NCBI GenBank assembly: GCA_030433055.1
Contig: JAUILJ010000349.1
Span: forward strand, 1 to 7,814
Origin: Polyangia bacterium
Lineage (GTDB): Bacteria; Myxococcota_A; Polyangia; Polyangiales; Polyangiaceae
DNA length: 7,814 bases
Direction: 5' to 3'
The position numbers and the translations under genes were made by a program. This document shows positions 4,915 through 7,814 of this stretch, in pieces (position 1 is the first letter of the stretch; the number at the start of each line of letters is the position of its first letter). The notes below the pieces were generated by a model. It ran no database searches. It worked only from the letters and a program-made list of their open reading frames with translations, and was not told where the DNA came from.

Positions 4915-6831
4915 ATGCGGCGACTGCTTTGGGGTGCTTCGTTGACCATTCTCTCTGGCTCTCTCGCCGTGGCCTGCGCGGCTGGGGGGGAGGCGGGCAC
5001 CTTGACGGGCTCGGGTGCTAGCGGAGGCACCGGAGGCGAGGCGGGCAGCGCGGGTGACGGCGGCAGCGCAGGCGACGGCGGGAATTCCACGGGCGGAAAT
5101 TCAGGTAGCGGCAACGGCGGCAACGCAGGCGCCGGTGCTGACGGCGGCACAGCGGGTGTTGGGGGTGAGGGTGGCACTGCGGGCACTGGTGGAGCCAGCT
5201 CCGGCGGTGCCGCGGGGATGAGCGGTGCGGGCGGCACGGGTGGCGCTGGCGGTACCGGTGGCTCCGGTGGCGGGCTGGGTGTCGGCTGTGACTCCTGTTG
5301 CCCCACGGGCTACTGCAACTTGGACGGTAACCCCATCACCGGTGACGGCTGCGGCTGTGAGTACCAGTGCACGCCGACCAGCAGCACCGACGAGATCGAC
5401 CCCGACTACAAGGACGAGAACTGCGACGGTGGTGACGGCATCGTCGAGACCTGCATCTACGTCTCGGCGTCTCTCGGTTCCGACGGCAGCGCGGACGGCA
5501 CTCGCTCGGCGCCGTTCTCGAGCATCAACGCGGCCATCCAGTACGCCAAGACTCAAGGCGCCCCGGCCGTGTGTGTTTCCGGAGAGATTTACAACGAGAC
5601 CGTCAACGTCGAGAGCGGTATCAGCGTGTACGGCGGCTTCGACCACACGGATCCGAACTTTGCCTTCCGGCGCAGCGCGGCGGCGACCAGCACCGTGCGC
5701 GGAGTGGGTACGGCGTTCCTGGCCAACGAGATCAACCAGGACACACACATCGAAGGCTTCACCATCGAGGCTCAAGCGCCATCTGGCAGCGGCGCGAGCG
5801 CCTATGGCGTGCGCCTGGTGACCGGAACTGCGACGCTCTACGTGCGCTACAACAAGCTCACGATTGGCAATGGGAGCGATGGGGATGACGGTGCGAATGG
5901 CGCTGTGCACTCGCCGAGTTCGTTGCCCACCGCGGCTAGCGGAAAGGATGGCAGCCAGGGTGGCGCAGGTGGGGCCGTCGCCTCCTGCACCGAACCTGGA
6001 GGGAAAGGTGGGAAGGGTGGCCAGGGCGCCCAGGATGGTGAGGGGGGAGCGCTGGGCAGTGGGGTCACGCAAGGTGGCCCTGGTGGTACGAAGAAGACGC
6101 CAAGCGTGGTGTGCTGGGGCGTAGAAGGAAATGACGGAACGGCCGGCGATGACGGGGGCAATGGCTCACCGGGCACCGGAGCATCGGGTGGCGCGGCCCT
6201 CGGGGTTGTCGGAGCGAACGGAACCTACACACCGGCCGCCGGTGGATCAGGCACTGCAGGCACTCCGGGCAAAGGGGGTGGCGGTGGCGGTGCAGGAGGC
6301 GGACTTGGAGGGGCGTTGATCAACTGCAACGACCACACGGGCGGCGGTGGTGGCGCAGGTGGATGCGGAGGAGCGGGCGGTAACTTCGGGCTCGGCGGCA
6401 CCGGCGGGGGTGGAAGCTTCGGGATCTTCGTGGCGGGGGGCAAAGTCAGCGTGCGGGAGAACGAGATCACCACCGGTGCTGGAGGAGACGGGGGAGACGG
6501 TGGCGATGGGGCTCTGGGGCAAGTGGGTGGCGCCGGTGGTTCTGGAGGGGCTGGGACTCGGCAGACCTTTGCAAACCTCTTTGACTCGTTTGCCGGAAGC
6601 GGCAAACCGGGTGGCAAGGGCGGCAACGGCGGCACCGGCGGTCCAGGTGGTGGCGGTGGCGGTGGCCCCAGCGCGTGCGTGGGCGGCCGGCTCTCTGGCC
6701 TGACGTTCGCGGCCAACTCCTGCACGACTGGAACGCCTGGATTCAAGGGCTTTGGCGGCGTGAACAGCGTCGGCGGTGTGGGTGGCGACGGCCAGAACGG
6801 CACCGCAGGGCCTCAAGTTCAGATCAACTAG
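4915..6831 (+). CDS. Glycine-rich parallel beta-helix (DUF1565-type) lipoprotein
   Basis: The product has 638 residues. The ATG start gives the signal MRRLLWGASLTILSGSLAVAC, with Cys21 as the lipidation site; the ribosome-binding site is weak. Residues 22-~122 are a Gly/Ala/Ser/Thr linker. Residues 125-180 are a Cys-rich module (C125, C128, C129, C134, C146, C148, C152, C170, C180) with DGNPITGDGCGCEYQC and DENCDGGDG. A DUF1565-like region follows (~180-250): IYVSASLGSDGSADG, APFSSINAAIQYA, SGISVYGGF. This type is the entry to right-handed parallel beta-helices. From ~315 onward the sequence is mostly glycine-rich (GGxGG, GxxGxxG), broken by short beta-helix-like turns. No pectate-lyase-type catalytic residues are evident, so a structural, adhesive or matrix role is inferred. 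Automated annotation might label it PE-PGRS-like from composition alone, without implying homology to the mycobacterial proteins. A strong hairpin follows the stop codon. Confidence 0.9.
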   Translation: MRRLLWGASLTILSGSLAVACAAGGEAGTLTGSGASGGTGGEAGSAGDGGSAGDGGNSTGGNSGSGNGGNAGAGADGGTAGVGGEGGTAGTGGASSGGAAGMSGAGGTGGAGGTGGSGGGLGVGCDSCCPTGYCNLDGNPITGDGCGCEYQCTPTSSTDEIDPDYKDENCDGGDGIVETCIYVSASLGSDGSADGTRSAPFSSINAAIQYAKTQGAPAVCVSGEIYNETVNVESGISVYGGFDHTDPNFAFRRSAAATSTVRGVGTAFLANEINQDTHIEGFTIEAQAPSGSGASAYGVRLVTGTATLYVRYNKLTIGNGSDGDDGANGAVHSPSSLPTAASGKDGSQGGAGGAVASCTEPGGKGGKGGQGAQDGEGGALGSGVTQGGPGGTKKTPSVVCWGVEGNDGTAGDDGGNGSPGTGASGGAALGVVGANGTYTPAAGGSGTAGTPGKGGGGGGAGGGLGGALINCNDHTGGGGGAGGCGGAGGNFGLGGTGGGGSFGIFVAGGKVSVRENEITTGAGGDGGDGGDGALGQVGGAGGSGGAGTRQTFANLFDSFAGSGKPGGKGGNGGTGGPGGGGGGGPSACVGGRLSGLTFAANSCTTGTPGFKGFGGVNSVGGVGGDGQNGTAGPQVQIN

Positions 6832-6836
6832 AAATC

Positions 6837-6860
6837 GGTTGCTTCCACCGGGAAGCAACC
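6837..6860 (+). terminator. Stem-loop after the beta-helix lipoprotein gene
   Basis: GGTTGCTTCC - ACCG - GGAAGCAACC forms a perfect 10-bp stem with a 4-nt loop, beginning 5 nt after the TAG stop. The tail (TTCAACC) lacks a real U-run, so it is either a U-poor terminator or an mRNA 3'-end stabiliser. A second small inverted repeat (CGCGG-CGCC-CCGCG, 6877-6890) lies between it and the next start codon. Its position suggests the downstream lipoprotein is transcribed separately. Confidence 0.6.
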
Positions 6861-6903
6861 TTCAACCCTCGCAATCCGCGGCGCCCCGCGCTAACTCCAC
6901 GGG

Positions 6904-7814
6904 ATGCGTCGCGCGATGGGTGTGGGGGTGGTGTGTGTCAGTGCTCTGGCGGTTGCAGCATGCGGCCAGCTGATTGGCCTCGATGACTTCAAGGCGGCCG
7001 AAGGCGCTGGCGGTACGTCTGGTAGCGGCGGTTCCGCTGGCAGCGCAGGCTCTGCGGCTAGCGGCGGCAGCGGGGGTTCGGGTGGATCCGCGGGGAACGC
7101 TGGTTCCGCCGGCGTGGGCGGAAGCCAGGTAGGGGGCACGGGTGGCAGCGGCGGCAAGCCCTGCACCAAGAACGCCGAGTGCGATGATGGCAAAGCGTGC
7201 AACGGGGTCGAGACCTGTGACGGCCAGTGGTGCCAGGTGGGCAACGCCGTGGACTGCTCAGGCATCGACTCCACGTACTGCGCCGGCAAGTGCTTCGAGA
7301 CCAGCAGTGGCCCGAAATGCCAGCTCGTCGCCAAGGACACCGACGGGGATCAGCACGGAGACATGCGTTGCCAGGAGGCAACGGGTGACGACTGCGACGA
7401 CGGCAACGACAAGGTCTACACCGGCGCGCCCGAGATCTGCGATGGGCTGGACAATGACTGCGATGGGAAGGGGGATCTGGAGGACGGGCAGACTCTGTCG
7501 GGAGCCGCGGTGGAGCTTGGTTCCGTAAGCTGGCCGGGAGCAGCCTATGTGGCCGTGTCCAACGAGGCCGTTGGTGTGATGTGGTCGGACCGAGTGAACA
7601 ACCTCGAGGCTCTCTTTTTCCGACGTTTCGACTTTTTGGGCAACGCGGTTTCGGCCCCGGTCCGAGTGTCACCCGAGCCTACCAGTGGCTCGGAGACGTT
7701 CGGCTCAGGGACGTTTGATCTCAGGTGGGCTGGCGATCGTTTCCTCGCGGCATGGATAGATTCCCACGAAGGAAACTCCAGGTCTTACGTGCAGGAGATT
7801 TCGCCGGCTGGGGC
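6904..7814 (+). CDS. Lipoprotein with Cys-rich and MopE-like metal-binding modules, 3' end missing
   Basis: The frame is open from an ATG at 6904 to the window end, giving 303 complete codons with the C-terminus outside. The signal peptide MRRAMGVGVVCVSALAVAAC has a lipobox (VAAC) at Cys20. An in-frame ATG at 6916 would shorten the n-region, so the first ATG is preferred, although no good Shine-Dalgarno precedes it. Residues 21-30 (GQLIGLDDFK) begin the mature protein, and ~33-85 are a Gly/Ser/Ala linker. Residues 87-139 are Cys-rich (C87, C93, C99, C105, C110, C118, C126, C130, C139; CNGVETCDGQWC). Residues ~145-190 match the MopE-type putative metal-binding motif: DTDGDQHGD, DDCDDGND, GAPEICDGLDNDCDG. 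From ~200 the sequence resembles the first blades of a repeat propeller (YVAVSNEAVGVMWSD, RRFDFLGNAVSAPVRVS, LRWAGDRFLAAWID). A surface metal-binding or adhesion role is inferred from family knowledge. Confidence 0.88.
   Translation, partial: MRRAMGVGVVCVSALAVAACGQLIGLDDFKAAEGAGGTSGSGGSAGSAGSAASGGSGGSGGSAGNAGSAGVGGSQVGGTGGSGGKPCTKNAECDDGKACNGVETCDGQWCQVGNAVDCSGIDSTYCAGKCFETSSGPKCQLVAKDTDGDQHGDMRCQEATGDDCDDGNDKVYTGAPEICDGLDNDCDGKGDLEDGQTLSGAAVELGSVSWPGAAYVAVSNEAVGVMWSDRVNNLEALFFRRFDFLGNAVSAPVRVSPEPTSGSETFGSGTFDLRWAGDRFLAAWIDSHEGNSRSYVQEISPAG

Noticed and set aside
5101..6072. A 323-codon minus-strand open frame opposite the glycine-rich gene
   Set aside because: Its composition (Arg/Ala/Val/Thr-rich repeats) mirrors the GGC/GGT codons of the plus-strand gene; it has no signal peptide or recognisable motif.
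4845..6803. Proline-rich minus-strand frames (4845-5306, 5847-6176, 6225-6803)
   Set aside because: Poly-proline is simply the complement of glycine codons, and the plus-strand gene has a lipobox and recognisable domains.

Overview
The window looks like high-GC chromosomal DNA from a myxobacterium (Myxococcota, probably Polyangiales). This rests on protein style, not on a marker gene. Five of the six genes start with a lipoprotein signal peptide. Four of those follow it with a long Gly/Ala/Ser/Thr linker (GGxGG, SGG, GTGAAG) leading into an extracellular domain. The families also fit: choice-of-anchor L, DUF1565-type beta-helix, MopE-like metal-binding motif, secreted vWA and WD40. No rRNA, tRNA, CRISPR array, transposase or phage gene was seen.

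Layout. At 1-1206 (+) is the 3' part of a choice-of-anchor L surface protein. It converges, with a 10 bp gap, on a lipoprotein at 1217-2095 (-) that has a long linker and an unrecognised C-terminal domain. An 86 bp divergent gap follows, holding a perfect inverted repeat. Next is a lipoprotein at 2182-3468 (+) with a seven-bladed WD40-like propeller. It converges, with an 8 bp gap, on a vWA lipoprotein at 3477-4658 (-) that has a complete MIDAS. A 256 bp divergent gap holds an AT-rich 14 bp perfect palindrome. Then comes a 638-residue lipoprotein at 4915-6831 (+) with a Cys-rich module, a DUF1565-type beta-helix and very long glycine-rich stretches. A strong hairpin follows it. Last is a lipoprotein at 6904 to the window end (+) with Cys-rich and MopE-like modules and the start of a beta-propeller.

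How they fit together. The strands alternate (+ - + - + +), so most genes are probably separate transcription units and not one operon. All the products are predicted to be exported, and the five with visible N-termini are predicted to be lipid-anchored. None has a recognisable enzymatic active site. Adhesion, scaffolding or binding at the cell surface is the reasonable inference. I see no proven new system. The items most worth following are the orphan domain at 1217-2095, the beta-helix with repeated glycine-rich insertions, the 14 bp palindrome, and the linker tandem repeat.
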